A DNA stretch of 64,000 nt from the NCBI RefSeq assembly GCF_020379485.1, contig NC_063452.1, positions 11,759,065 to 11,823,064 of the forward strand. Reading direction: 5' to 3'. The translations under genes and the position numbers were made by a program. The notes beneath the pieces were generated by a model, which saw only the letters and a list, made by a program, of their open reading frames with translations, was not told the origin of the DNA and ran no database searches. The DNA is from Brassica napus (lineage: Eukaryota; Streptophyta; Magnoliopsida; Brassicales; Brassicaceae). Below, piece after piece: positions 1-10,995 of this stretch (position 1 is its first letter; every line of letters begins with the position of its first letter).

Positions 1-1260
1 GTTTGGGGTTGACGGATGTCTTGCATCGGACGTAACCGACACGATGAAATGTTACTTCTCCATGGCACATCCGAACTAGAAAAAGACGCTGATCTACGTC
101 AGAAAGACGTGGTTCAAAATTTTCGCTGTAAGTTACTATTAATTAATTATATATAATTTAATTTTTTCATGATTTATATATATATATTTTTTTAAACTAA
201 TTATTAATTTAATTTTTTTTACAGCAAAAATATCATTGGTCCATGAGGGTCAATGAGAGGGTGAGGAAAGCGCTTTACGCGAAGGCAAAAATTCGCTTGT
301 TGGACACGATCTCCAACTGGAAGGGTGACTGGATCGTGAAGGGGTATGAGCGTGGCAAACCCGCTGAGCTCACCACGGATGTGTGGGATGGTCTCATCCG
401 TTATTGGCGGGATCCTGAGTCCATTAGAATTGCCCAGTCTTGCTCTGCCTCCCGTAACACGGTAGATAAGCACGGCCACAGACCGATGCTTCACTCTACG
501 GGCCAAAAACCCCACGCCGGTGTCTGTTTGGAAATGGTAATTAAATATTTTATTTAATTAATTTTTTAATATATATATGTATATTCTAACTTTCTTAAAT
601 GTTTTTTAGGCCAAAGAGACGAGACAACTCCCGTCTCTTATGCAACTTTATGAGAGGACCCACAAGAATAAGGCGGGCCAATTTCTAGATGGCAAGTCCG
701 AGAAAATCTTCAACGACTTGGTTGCTCAGGTTGACGACCGCCAGACCCAGCTGATCCAGCAGTCCACCGACGGATTACCCGTCACCTTATCCACCTTGAA
801 GTGGATAAGATTTACGAGGAGGTAAATTTTTAAAATTTTTAATTTTTTTTATTATTCATTTAATTTAACTTTAAATTTTTACTAACAATATTTATTTTTT
901 GTTTTTAAGGTTGTCCCTAAGAAAAAGGGACGTACGTTGGGGATTGGTTCCGTCAACGATGCTCCGAGAGCGACATCGTCTTATTGTCAGACACGGGAGG
1001 ATGAAGTCACTCAGCTGCGTAGAGAGTCCGCTCAGCTTCGTAATGAGTTGGACTCGACGTGATCTGTGTTCACAGCTCGTGTGGGTGGAGTCGAGGGCTT
1101 CTTGGACGTTATAGCGGCCACAAATCCGGAATGGGAGTCCTTGTTGAGGAACATGCGACGACAAAATCCCATTCCAGACGAGTCATCATCCGACACACAT
1201 GCCGAGGCGGATGTAGAGAGGAGGAGTGATGAATTCTACCGGGCGATGAACGACTCTTAG
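1..1260 (+). pseudogene. CACTA second-gene relic (plant Ptta/En/Spm-type transposase protein), 5' truncated
   Basis: Five exons can be aligned to the sister copy near 41.3-42.5 kb: about 1-127, 225-536, 610-821 and 910-1260, with GT/AG introns of 75-100 bp; the first exon begins before the window. Readable segments include GVDGCLASDVTDT, YVRKTWFKIFA, WKGDWIVKGYERGKPAEL and YERTHKNKAGQF, the pattern of the plant Ptta/En/Spm transposase-like domain. It is not functional: TAG replaces a Trp codon near 79-81, a one-base deletion near 795 shifts the frame, and TGA interrupts exon 5 near 1059. The last exon ends ...FYRAMNDS. The role of this protein in CACTA transposition (possibly end binding, like TNPA) is inference. 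Confidence 0.8.
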
Positions 1261-1436
1261 TTTTTTTTTTCGGTTGTTGTTTTTATAAATTCAAAACTTA
1301 TTGATATATAAAATATTTTCGTATTGATTTTGTTTTTAAATTTTAATTTTATTAATAAATTAAATAATTTTAATTATTTTTTAATTATATTGTTAAATTC
1401 TGTAAAATAATAAAACGAAGTGAATTTGTAGCTAAT

Positions 1437-1836
1437 TTACGACTTATTTGCATGGAAGTGTACGAGGAAATGACGAGGAAGATTGAACGAGTACTTTACG
1501 AGGTATTATTGTCGAGGTATTTACGTTTACTTTACGAGAAAATACTTTCGAGATAAATACATTTAGTTTACGAGGAGCTATTTTCGAGGTATTTACGAGG
1601 AAATATAGCAACATTCTTACGTGGAATATTTAAGTTGTCTTTACGACGAGATATGGTACTTCGTCTTTACGATGAAACGTTTTCCTTGCTAAGTTACAAC
1701 GAATTGTCGAGGAAATATGCGTTACGACGAACGAGTAACGACGAAACGTGTTTCCTCGCTAATTCCTCGTAAACCCTCTTTTACGACGAAATCACGAGGA
1801 ATACCGCCGTCGTTAAACTTATGTTTTCTCGTAGTG
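1437..1836. repeat. CACTA 3' subterminal repeat array
   Basis: More than ten degenerate copies of an ACGAGGAAAT/ATTTCCTCGT motif occur in both orientations, ending in the terminal inverted repeat. The same motif fills both subterminal regions of the complete element at 35.5-43.1 kb. In CACTA elements such arrays bind the element-encoded DNA-binding protein. Confidence 0.8.
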
Positions 1837-2119
1837 AATCTATAATATAATATGAGCTGACGTATATTTAATATAAATGTCGATGATGGTCCATGAACAC
1901 AAGAAAACAACTTGAAAAAATAGTGTAATTTACAATTCAAGCACAATGGGCCAAACGTACAACGATAACTTCAACACGGCTTGTGGGGCCGACGCTGCTC
2001 TATACTGGCTCCTCCTCCTATAGCCGTTGTTCACCCAGTTACCGTTACGTGTAATCAAAATTTGAAATGGGCTAATCTGTATGACAGACTGTATCGGTAC
2101 AAGTAATTGTAACTTACGA
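1837..2119. other. Spacer between CACTA end and LINE relic
   Basis: No coding signal or repeat structure recognised. Moderately AT-rich; includes a short GC-richer patch near 1975-2040 with no readable product. Confidence 0.5.
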
Positions 2120-4380
2120 ATATGGGCGAATGTTTTACAACAACACTGCTCAGATTATGAGGGATAACCTCAGACTTATTCAAACATATCTCCTAAACTC
2201 ACCATCCCCTCTTTTGGCTAAAGTAGAGTATGATGCACAGCAGAGACTAGAGATCCTTGCAAAGGCTGAACTCTCATTCCTCTATCAGCGCTCTAGAATC
2301 ACTTGGTCAAGAGAAGGTGGTTGCAATTTCTTGTCATTTCCACCTGCTTATTAATGGGCATGATGGGATAGAGTAAACCAAGTTGCTTTGGTCTAGTGGT
2401 ATGGGAGCTCCAGCTGGATTGTCCGCCCCTGGGTTCGAGCCTTGGCCACTGCGGAATTTACATGTGGGCTGCAGCACCCGAGACCGAAGACCGTTACACG
2501 GTGAGCCACATGGTGACGCCCTGGCAGCGTCCATGCTCACTTCGGTCTCTAGTCTGGACCACTTCGGTGGGGCCAGGATACTCGGTTAGCAAAAAAAAAT
2601 AAAAAATGATGGGATAGAGTATGTTATTTCAAGATACAAGTCATAAATACTGTCCAAATTACTTTTTGAATCTTATAGGTGAAAATCTATCAGCTTCTTT
2701 ATTTGAGCATGAAGACATCTGATTTGTTGGATTTCAAATGTTCAAAGATTTTCTTCAAAAAGATTTCTCGCCTGAAGATATCAAAGCAGATTTTCTTCAA
2801 TAGTTATCCCCTAATATTTAGGACTAGAGTCTATTTCTAGTGTTATATAAATACTCAAGTCGATTGAATGAATAAACACATCATAAACAGTTTGACATGG
2901 TATAAACACACATTCACAATCATTTTTTATGCCGATGATATTATTGGCTGAAAATGTGTTGCTATCAACTGAATTGGTACAATAATATAATCACACAAAC
3001 ATACACCAAGAGCAATGCTAAAGGTGGACCTCCGCAAAGCATTTGATAGTGTAAGGTGGGACTTCGTCTTAGGCAGGAGGACCCCTTATCTCCATATCTG
3101 TTTGTGCTGGTTATGAAGGTCTTCTCCTAGATTCTATGCACTCGTTAACATCTACCTCATGTTTGCTATTGGTGTTCTTTGATGGTACTTCATTGAATTA
3201 GTGAGACTCTTGACGACTTCACTTCGTGGTCGAGGCTTAATATTATTATTAACCAAAAGAAAAATGACTTTTCTTTGCGGGACTGAACTGAACCAACAAG
3301 AAACATATGACATCAGATGTTATGATTTCCCAGCTGGTTCTTTCCCCATTCATTATCTTGGGCTGCCTCTTATGCACCCACAGTTGAGGATCTCTAAATA
3401 TTCTCTTCTACTAGACAAAATCTCAAAGCGCTTTCAGATTTGGTCAGCTCGTTCCTTGTCTTTTGCTTGGTGCCTCCAGTTAGTATCCTATGTTATCTCA
3501 TGCACTGATGTTTTGAATCACTACATTCATCCTACCAAAAGGATGCATAAAAAGATTTGAGGCTCTCTGTCATCGCTTTCTCTGGCCAGGTAAAGCTGAG
3601 GGCTGGGTTTTCACAAAAGTCTATTGGGACAAAGTTTGCTTGCCAAAAACATAGGATGGATAGGGGTTAAGGCATTTCTCTACATGGAACCTCACCATGT
3701 GTTTACGACATATCAGGTTGTTGTTTTCGGAAAGTGGGTCTCTATGGGTGACATGGCACCGTCATTACCATCTTCAGACTTCCTGCTTCTGGGCAGCTTA
3801 CTATTCATACTCAAAACTTTTTGCATTGGAAATCATTGTTCAACCTTAAGACCATTGGCAGCGAGGTTCATCAAGTGTCATGTGGGAAATGGTCAGTTGG
3901 CAAAATTCTAGTGTCACATTTGGACACCACTTGGCCAGCTGATAAATGTTCTCGGATAGACTTGACCGAGACGCCTCCGCATTCCCTTCAATGCTTCTGT
4001 TGCAACAGCAACAAATAGTGTCAGTTGGATCACGTCCTCCCCTAGATCTGATCAAGAGGCTGCTCTCCACGGGTACTTCACTACGTTACCATTCCCTAGT
4101 GCTACTCTCCCGAAAGATTGTTACGCTTTGAACACAAATAGTTGATCTTTTTAACTTTTCCTCGTTTAATACATGGGATGTCTTGAGGGAAATAGAAGAT
4201 GTTAAAACTTTGATGGATGCAATTTGGTATAAAGGAAACACTTATAAGCATGCTTTCACCATATGGGCTGTTAATCTTGATAGATTGCCTAAAAGATCAT
4301 GTTTAGTCTCGTGGAGTATACAAATACCATCAATGGAAGCTGGAAAATGTTTAGAGTCAGGTTAATGTTCCAGCTCATTT
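2120..4380 (+). pseudogene. LINE-1 (non-LTR retrotransposon) ORF2 relic
   Basis: Scattered frames read as successive parts of a plant LINE-1 ORF2. Near 2230-2330 there is a YDAQQRLEILAKAELSFL..RSRITW segment (linker before reverse transcriptase). Near 2750-2800, KDFSPEDIKADF. At 3016-3070, MLKVDLRKAFDSVRWDF, the reverse-transcriptase core. At 3330-3510, FPIHYLGLPLMHPQLRIS and the following ISKRFQIWSARSLSFA segment. At 4190-4365, AIWYKGNTYKHAFTIWAVNL, the zf-RVT domain. Many stops and frame changes separate these pieces and large parts are missing, so it is a dead copy. A SINE is inserted at 2376-2605. No poly(A) tail or target duplication was located. Confidence 0.85.
2376..2605 (+). mobile_element. 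tRNA-derived SINE with 16-bp target duplication
   Basis: A ~230-bp unit begins with a polymerase III A-box-like TGGTCTAGTGGTATGGG (about 2389-2405), has a B box GGTTCGAGCCT (2432-2442) and ends in an A-rich tail (2591-2605). It is flanked by perfect 16-bp direct repeats, ATGATGGGATAGAGTA, at 2360-2375 and 2606-2621. Internal polymerase III promoter, A-tail and target duplication together define a retroposed tRNA-type SINE, resembling the S1/BoS SINEs of Brassica. It lies inside the LINE-1 ORF2 relic, so it inserted after that LINE. The overlapping open frames here are not genes. Confidence 0.9.
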
Positions 4381-4399
4381 GATTGCGAAAAGTGTAATA

Positions 4400-4654
4400 C
4401 TTCATTTGTTTCATAATAATTGTTATTCTAGCTTTTTTTCTTGTTAAACAAAAAATGTCACTTTACTATTTCAATGCAAATTATACTTGCTTTTAGTTGA
4501 AAATTAATTGCAAACTGCATTGGTTTTATAAATAATTTTATTTATCTTAAATACTATTGGTCAGAAAGACGTAATTAATAACAACTTATATATATTTCTG
4601 CTATTTTTTTAGTTTGTGTGAAAAATGTAGACACTTATTTAGAAACGGACGAAG
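4400..4654. mobile_element. Tc1/mariner (Stowaway-type) MITE, 255 bp
   Basis: Ends are imperfect inverted repeats related to CTCCCTCCGTTTC: CTTCATTTGTTTC on the left and GAAACGGACGAAG on the right, with TA on both sides (4398-4399 and 4655-4656) as target duplication. The interior is AT-rich and non-coding. It sits just beyond the last LINE-1 fragment. It is more diverged, so probably older, than the similar element at 8028. Confidence 0.75.
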
Positions 4655-4915
4655 TATTTAAGTTTTTCTCTCAATTATATGTAGCTCGTAGCTTTCCTCG
4701 ATGGTTCTCTTCTTTTTTTGGTTAAGGAGATTGGTCTTCGATTGTGGTTGATTCTTTTGTTTCACTGATGTATTGGTTGAATGGTTGGTTACATGGTTGA
4801 ATGAATATAATTTCAGTGGTAAAGAAAAGTAATTAAAAAAAAAAAGAACGCCAATCATTTTGAGCCTTGTATCAAGTATTACCGGACCGGTTTATATATA
4901 ATTAATACAAAAGAA

Positions 4916-5339
4916 GGATTAAAAAAAAAGAAAAAGACAAAAATAGCAATAAATCAAGTTTTTGTTTCCAAACTAGCACTCAAGGTCAAAAGTCACAAAA
5001 ATAGCATTTAATGTTTTATCAAAAGTCACAAACTTAAGGTTTAGAGTTAAAAGGTGGGGTTTAGGATTTAGGGTTTAGGGTTTAGAGTTTAGGGTTTAGG
5101 GTTTAGAGTTTAGGGTTTAGGGTTTAGGGTTTAGCGTTTAGGGTTTAGGGTTTAGAGTTTAGGGTTTATGGTTTAGAGTTGAGAAATGAGGTTTTGGGGA
5201 TAAGATTTCAAATTTTGAAAAATAAAAAAATTAAAATTTTCAAAGGATAAACTTAGAAATGTGCTATTTTGGTCATTTTAGTTTTTGAGTGCTATTTTGT
5301 GATATAAACTTAAAAATGTGCTATTTTGGAGATTTACCC
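4916..5339. repeat. Inverted-repeat element with degenerate telomere-like core
   Basis: Both arms carry phrases like AAAAATAGCACTCA and its complement, reading ..ATAGCA...GTGCTATTTTG.., and the right end is GGAGATTTACCC. The centre (5037-5186) is about twenty tandem units of (TTTAGGG)n with TTTAGAG, TTTAGCG and TTTATGG variants. This layout matches a common Brassicaceae dispersed element, possibly Mutator-like; the class is inference. It ends only about 80 bp beyond the CBL8 stop codon, so it could lie in that gene's 3' untranslated region. Confidence 0.65.
5037..5186. repeat. Interstitial telomere-like repeats (TTTAGGG variants)
   Basis: Roughly 150 bp of seven-base units matching the plant telomere repeat TTTAGGG, with about a third of the units altered. 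It forms the core of the inverted-repeat element described at 4916-5339, so a captured or amplified telomere motif is more likely than a former chromosome end. Confidence 0.85.
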
Positions 5340-5415
5340 ATAAAAAAAGCCCTCGAGGTAATAAAATCGGGAAAAACGCTGGCACGTTCGTTGTTCATGA
5401 GGTTTCTTTCTACTT

Positions 5416-6925
5416 TTAGTCGTCTACTTCGGAGTCAAGAACGAAACTTGGGAATGCTAAAGTCACTTCCCTGCAATTCATTAAATGACGACGATAATAA
5501 ATTAGTTACGAGCATTTCCACATTAAAACGAATCATTGTTAAACGTTAATGTTTTCAAGAGACTTTGGTATATATTACTTGAGGTAGGGTAAAGTCATGT
5601 TTTTGAGGATTGAAGGATTCTTTGCGACGAGCTCTTTCCACTCTTCTTCATCAATTTTGCCATCTTTGTTCGTATCAACCTCAATCATTGTCTGTGTTAT
5701 TAATCCAACAAACCCCAAATAAATCACTCAACAACAGATATACAAGTTTTTTTTTTAAAAAGAAACCCAATAGATCATTCGATGATATATGGCATATGTA
5801 AACAGAACCTGTTCGACGATGGCTTCAATGGATTCTTCCGATAGTCCTAAGTCTGTTTCGCTAAGTAGTGCGCCCACCATTTTCTTCAACTATATACAGC
5901 AAAACATAACACATTAAGATGTCTTCCAATCTTTTTTCTTTACGTGTAAGGATTTCATCATTCTACGCAACATATATTTATTTATTTTCTTAATTTACGA
6001 GTAGAGAGATCACTCTATTAGTACCTCATGGCGCTGGATGAAGCCGGTTCCATCAAGGTCATAAAGCTTGAACATAACTGCCATTTATAGTGGTTTGCTG
6101 AATCTCTTAAATACGAACACAACTCGTAATATTCATGATACGAACTAATGCGTAAAGACACGTACATGAGGACTTTTCATGTTCCGGAGTGTGTGGATGG
6201 AAGATGCTTAGTGAACGAACGAATTCACCAAACTCAATCACACCGTTTCGTTTCCTATCAAACATATAAAACACCTGCAAAAAAATTTTGATCATTTTCT
6301 TGGGGTATCGTTAAACCAAAAACACTCATTTTGGTACGGTAAAACCAAACATATATGTACTACTAGTTAATGAGTGTGGTATCATGGAAATGGAAGTACG
6401 TACTCTGTCGGCAAATAGATTTTGCATACTGCTGTTTCTGAACAAAGCCAGAAGAAACTCTTCCTGCTTATAATTAAACAAGGTCATATCATATAATAGA
6501 TGCATATTAACTTCCAAAATTAATTGATGCGATTTTGATATTAAATGTTTGATCCTTTTTCTTACACTTTTTCATGAAAAAATCCCACTCAATAAATAAA
6601 TGTTACCTTGTGGATAAGACCATCGTTGATAATGGATGTACTTAGCTTCTTGAATAAATTGTGTAAAGCTTCTATCTCATTCACCGTAACTGCATAAAAT
6701 GCATATTTTTTCTTAAAAATATTACCGCTTATACTCGTTATAAGCGGTATGTCGTCTAGTGAAACTTCTTCTTCTTAGTTATCAATTTTATTTATTCAAT
6801 TTAGGAGTTGTGAGTTTTTTTTCTTTCACTTACATGGAGTTTCAGATGCAAGAACCTGAGGGTCCTCATATCCGCGAGGATGCTTTGTTCGCTTCAAGGA
6901 AAAGCGTTTCACGAATGCCAACATT
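5416..6925 (-). pseudogene. CBL8: Calcineurin B-like calcium sensor, CBL8 type, with exon-1 frameshift
   Basis: CBL proteins are EF-hand Ca2+ sensors that bind and recruit CIPK kinases. Eight exons on the minus strand: 6834-6925, 6607-6689, 6404-6463, 6166-6274, 6025-6077, 5809-5889, 5579-5691, 5416-5470, all with GT/AG introns. EF-hand loops are visible: [12 protein letters not shown] (EF2), DLDGTGFIQRHE (EF3), [12 protein letters not shown] (EF4); EF1 is the usual non-canonical CBL loop around NDGLIHKEE. The C terminus is FPSFVLDSEVDD. The start MLAFVKRF lacks the N-myristoylation MGC motif and resembles Arabidopsis CBL8 (At1g64480, from memory). The exons sum to 646 nt, one more than the 645 needed for 214 aa. 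A run of five T in the coding strand (6900-6904) has one T too many, putting TGA in frame within exon 1. Everything downstream is intact, so this is a very recent lesion or an assembly homopolymer error. Confidence 0.8.
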
Positions 6926-8027
6926 TTTCTAGAATTCGACCAATTTTTGATTAAATTTTACTAATTAACATCGATGCACCAACAACTAGAATAAATGGTA
7001 AGATAAAATAACATGGGACTAACCCTTTCTCAAAAAATATTAATAATAATATGGTATTGCTAAAGTAACAAAAGAAAGAAAAAAACTTAAGGTATCCAAA
7101 TTTTAGTTTCTATCAGTGATCAGTGATTTGTCGGATTATATATCATGATAAACAACAAAAACATAAATGAAAGCAGAGACGAATGAATCTGGCTTTGAAT
7201 CTGACCATTTTATGATTAGAAGTTAAATCAGGACAGCAAATCAAGAACATGAAACAGACTTGAAACCCTTTTTTTTTTGTCAACGGACTTGAAACTAAAA
7301 GTAGTCAAACCTATCAAACTTTTGAGGGTTTTCACCAAAATGCCTTAATTTACTTTTGATATGACCACGTAGGACTCCAAGATCCAAAGGAAACCAAAAA
7401 GTACAAAGAAAAAAGACAGGCCTACAGAATCAAATCTATTTGTCAGGACAATCAAACGAAAATTTCAAACAATCAAACGAAAATTTCAAAATCATATCGT
7501 ACAGATCTATGTGTTATTTAACAAAAAGACCTGAAATAATCACAAGAGATATTCGATGTTTGTCAATAGAAGTCATGATACCTCTGGATGATCTTGTCTT
7601 CAGTTCCTATTGGTTGGATTTAGATTTGCTGTTCTTCAAATTTTGGAGTTTGAGAAGACTTTCTGTTTTTTTTTTTTGGTATGATACAATGACGGTGGAG
7701 TGCTTTTGTGATTGGTGGGGAAAAATAAGGTTTATTCTGTAGGTAAGATTGATTGTTGTTAATTTAATACTTCATTAAGTTCTAGAATAATTTAAAATTA
7801 AAAAGGTTGTGACGGTACGGTTTTTTGATTTGAATCATATTATATTAATTGCTAGTAATACATAAACCTTTTTTGACGTTGCTAATAAATAAACTTCAAG
7901 TACAATAAAGTGATACACATATAGTATATACTTTCTCATAAAGATGATTGGAGATCAACGAATTGATAATTACGCAAAACATTAGACACAACTAGGATAA
8001 TCGCACATGATTTTGATTAAAGTTATA
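6926..8027. other. Upstream region of the CBL8 copy
   Basis: AT-rich intergenic DNA expected to contain the CBL8 promoter. A short direct duplication of CAATCAAACGAAAATTTCAAA occurs near 7449-7491. An open frame at 7440-7742 has no recognisable domain and low-complexity composition; I do not call it a gene. Confidence 0.5.
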
Positions 8028-8285
8028 CTCCCTCCGTTTCTTAATATAAATCGTTTTAAAAAAAATTTTATGTTTCAAATTATATGACGTTTTCGATTTT
8101 CTATGTAAAATGTATTAACAATTAATGTTATATGATCAATGATAATATACTTTCTATTTTATTATTGGTTGATTTGTGGTTAGGTAAATAATTAATGATG
8201 TTTTTGTTTAGAAAATATAAAAATTAATAATTTCTTAATCTATGTGCACAATTTTAAAACGACTTATATTAAAAAACGGAGGGAG
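8028..8285. mobile_element. Tc1/mariner (Stowaway-type) MITE, 258 bp
   Basis: Perfect terminal inverted repeats start CTCCCTCCGTTTC and end with GAAACGGAGGGAG-like sequence (as ...AAAACGGAGGGAG on the + strand), flanked by TA target duplications at 8026-8027 and 8286-8287. The subterminal parts also pair (TTAATATAAATCGTTTTAAA against its complement). The interior is AT-rich and non-coding. Classic plant Stowaway/mariner MITE with well-kept ends, so relatively young. Confidence 0.9.
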
Positions 8286-8760
8286 TACTAGTTTTTAAAA
8301 GACTGCCGACCTTCGTTTATGCTCATTTGTTTTAAAAAACAGATTGTAAAACAGAGTGAATAGTGGTCGGCATAATGGCTACCGAGAAAAGAGAGAGATT
8401 CTCATCAATTAATTGTGCTAGCGCTTATGATTTATATTATGTCTAGTTTCTTGTTCTCTTTAGAATTTTGTGAGAGATTTGCGAGTACCAAAATGGTGAA
8501 GTTCGACTCTCCCAAAATAGTCTTTACTGTATAAAACGGATGATACTTTGCTTTTTGCTTACCGAAAGATGAGGGTGATAATATATTTTGCATGATCCAT
8601 GAATTTAACCTGGCCTTGGAGAAAAACAGTTGCGGTGAATAGTACAACTTCCGAGCTATCTTCTAGCTTAGGTTTTACGCGGCAAATATTATAGGCTTAG
8701 TTCACTTTTGTAAATAAGTACTAGAAATACTCATTATGTGCAGACAAGCCTTTCAACTGC
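8286..8760. other. AT-rich spacer
   Basis: No gene or repeat recognised. A minus-strand open frame at 8432-8647 shows no known domain. Confidence 0.4.
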
Positions 8761-9745
8761 AAAACAATTACTATTGTTGGGGTACACAAAAGATTCACTC
8801 AGGCTATGAGATTGGAGAATCCTTGGATCGTGGCTACACCGAGGTCGGTCTGTCCTAGTGCCCCCCGTAGTCTACCCGAGAATGATAGTTAGTAATTTTA
8901 GTAGAGGCGATCCAAAAGAATGGTATATAGAAATTCTTGAAAAGTTTTTTGTTGTAGAAGATTTACCGCTGATTTGGAGTTCGACCCGAACCAATCATCA
9001 AGATACTTTTTGTAGGAACTTTATAAAGAGTGGTCAGTATACTGTCAAATTTGGATATTAGGTCATACTGGATTGTCAGAAGTATCATGAATCACGAAAC
9101 TGAAGTTGTATACTCGGTGCCCAATATCACTAGACTCCAAGCCTATGCTTGAAAAATTAAGGCTACTCAGAAGATGCACGCTATTTTATATGGAAGTTAG
9201 TAACATGATATATAGCTATTATAAGAAAGCTTACACTTTGTCATATGCAATGTGAAATCAATATCAAGATATGGAGAATCCGATGAATCAATCATGCAAT
9301 TTTTTTAGTGCCCACCAGCTTTACAAACCTTGGTTTTAGCTGCCACATATTCCAGTCCGAGCATTTTCCCAGTTTCGAGTGTTTATACCAATACAAACTA
9401 TATTTTCTGGCGGAAATCAGTAATGAGGACCCAAAACTAAATCGAGATCCTTATCTGTCGGATAATTTTGTATCTTTCAAAAGTTTGAAACAATAAACTA
9501 TTCAGAGAAATCGATAGAAATCTACTAAAAAATCATATATGCAGAAAATCATATATGCAGAAAGAGAATATTGTCCTTGTTTCTCAGTAAATATAACAAT
9601 TTCTACAGCGACACAATCGTCAGATATTATTAGTACTCAAATCGTATGCTTACAGAACATATGTTTGGTGAATAGCTCTTGGACTTCTACATCGCAATTT
9701 AGTGGGTGTGGATGGGTTTGGAAATACAGAAAATTATAATATCTC
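8761..9745 (+). pseudogene. LINE-1 3' region relic (zf-RVT and RNase H-like parts)
   Basis: Around 8858-9060 the frame reads like the LINE segment after the reverse transcriptase: VYPRMIVSNF, LEKFFVVEDLPLIW, then FIKSGQYTVKFGY (a TKSGxYTVKSGY-type motif). Around 9655-9735 a second piece, SSWTSTSQFSGCGWVW, matches the start of the RNase H-like domain that ends many plant LINE-1 ORF2 proteins. The region between is broken by stops. No functional product is possible. Confidence 0.7.
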
Positions 9746-9794
9746 TATGTTTCTTTTGGGCTGAGATATGATGACAGGAGTTGTGGATTAGATC

Positions 9795-9797
<3 letters not shown>

Positions 9798-9833
<36 letters not shown>
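9798..9833. repeat. (AT)n microsatellite
   Basis: About 18 uninterrupted AT dinucleotides, typical of a polymorphic plant simple sequence repeat. It lies about 240 bp downstream of the bS6c stop codon. Confidence 0.95.
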
Positions 9834-9836
<3 letters not shown>

Positions 9837-10075
9837 GGTGCTAGAAATTTGTTTTTGCAAAGGCACATAATATCATGCATGCTTCTCAAGCATTAGAGTT
9901 TCTCACACTCTGTAACACATGAAAACAGAGCATTTCACAAGAAGAAAAAAAGATACACAAAACACATAATCAAATAAAGATAGATTTACTTTTGTAAGTT
10001 TGTTGGAAAGAAACAGAGAAAAAAGAAAGAATCTAACTTTGGTCACATACAAAGACATAATGTTGATGGTTTCTT

Positions 10076-10995
10076 TTAGTTGTACTTCCTCTTCTTGATC
10101 TTGAAGGAAGAAGATCGGATAACGTCGTCATCGGCAGTGAGAACGGACTCGAGGGGAGTGATGGATTCAGGTTTGGTGAAATAAGTGAAAAGAAGGTAGA
10201 TGCCATCCAAGTAAGTGTTAGTCTCTCCAGCTTTGTTCTTCTTTCGGATGCTGTAAGCCAATGGAATCACTCCTCTGTTGAAAACTTCCACATACATTCC
10301 ACCCCCAGCCACAAGCAACTGCCATAACAAAACCAGCAACATATCAAACTAATATCTCCAAGCCTACACATACATTTAGGAACCGTGATCTGATTTATAA
10401 TGTGATGTAATAGTCTAAAGAATCCCACGAACGAGAAGTGTGTATTTTAATGAATGTGCAAGAAGTCAAGAACACACACAGGATACTGTTAAACAACGTT
10501 TCCACATTTGATTCTGGAAAACTGCATATATGATCAAACAGTCATTGAAATCCCAAAACCTCATCCTCTTTCTACTTTCCCTACGATAAAGATTTGGTGA
10601 ATGCTTACCTCTTCGTACTTCTGGGTGAGACCAAGGCGCTCATCTTCAGACATGTCGGGTCTCAAGACGGCCATAGTTTCGTACTGTCGGAGGCCAGGTG
10701 GGCACTGAGGCTCGGGTTTGTCCTCAAGGGCAGTAGAGACGGAAGGAGAAGTGGGGTCATCGTCGGAGCCGAATCCACCTTCAAAGAAAGTGCCTGAGAA
10801 GTCAAGAGCCTGTGATTTCACCACCACGACTAGTCCGGAGTTGTCTCTCTTCTTCTCCTGCGAGGCCAAAGGTTTGGACTTGGAAACGAATGGCCTGAGG
10901 GAACGGGAGAAAGAGAGGAGTGGCTGCGACGAGACATTAGGAAGAGAGTGAGGGCAAACAGGAGCATTCAATAGACATAGCGAAGACGCCACCAT
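10076..10995 (-). CDS. Plastid 30S ribosomal protein bS6c, nuclear-encoded
   Basis: Two exons, 10609-10995 and 10076-10318, joined in phase 0 across a GT/AG intron, encode 209 aa. The chosen start (MVASSLCLLNAP) is downstream of an in-frame Met at 11028 but begins a Ser-rich, basic N terminus typical of a chloroplast transit peptide (roughly residues 1-55). An acidic, low-complexity linker follows, then a bacterial-type S6 domain from about residue 105: YETMAVLRPDMSEDE, EELLVAGGGMYVEVFNRG, LAYSIRKKNKAGETNTY, YLLFTYFTKPESI. S6 binds 16S rRNA with S18 in the small-subunit platform. The C terminus, SSSFKIKKRKYN, is basic. It matches what I recall of Arabidopsis At1g64510. It is divergently transcribed from RPN12a with about 290 bp between start codons. 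Confidence 0.95.

Larger units (their letters stand above)
1..1836 (+). mobile_element. CACTA (En/Spm) transposon, 3' part, truncated by window edge
   Basis: The right end reads TTTTCTCGTAGTG, the reverse complement of a CACTA terminus, and the next bases (AATCTATAA) are unrelated flank. From about 1430 to 1836 the DNA is packed with short motifs such as TTTACGAGGAAAT and TTCCTCGTAA in both orientations, the subterminal repeats expected of CACTA elements. Upstream lies a relic gene closely matching the second gene of the complete element at 35.5-43.1 kb, in the same orientation. The 5' part is outside the window, so neither full length nor target duplication can be checked. Confidence 0.85.

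Noticed and set aside
2383..2602. Open frames on both strands over the SINE
   Set aside because: They exist because the SINE is GC-rich and short; polymerase III boxes, A-tail and target duplication explain the sequence.
5037..5186. A former chromosome end or telomere
   Set aside because: Units are degenerate, only ~150 bp long and embedded in a dispersed inverted-repeat element.
7440..7742. 100-codon + strand frame
   Set aside because: Begins in a direct duplication, no domain, hydrophobic low-complexity composition, no promoter or splice support.
10594..10951. Plus-strand frames overlapping bS6c exon 1
   Set aside because: Antisense shadows of a well-supported coding exon.
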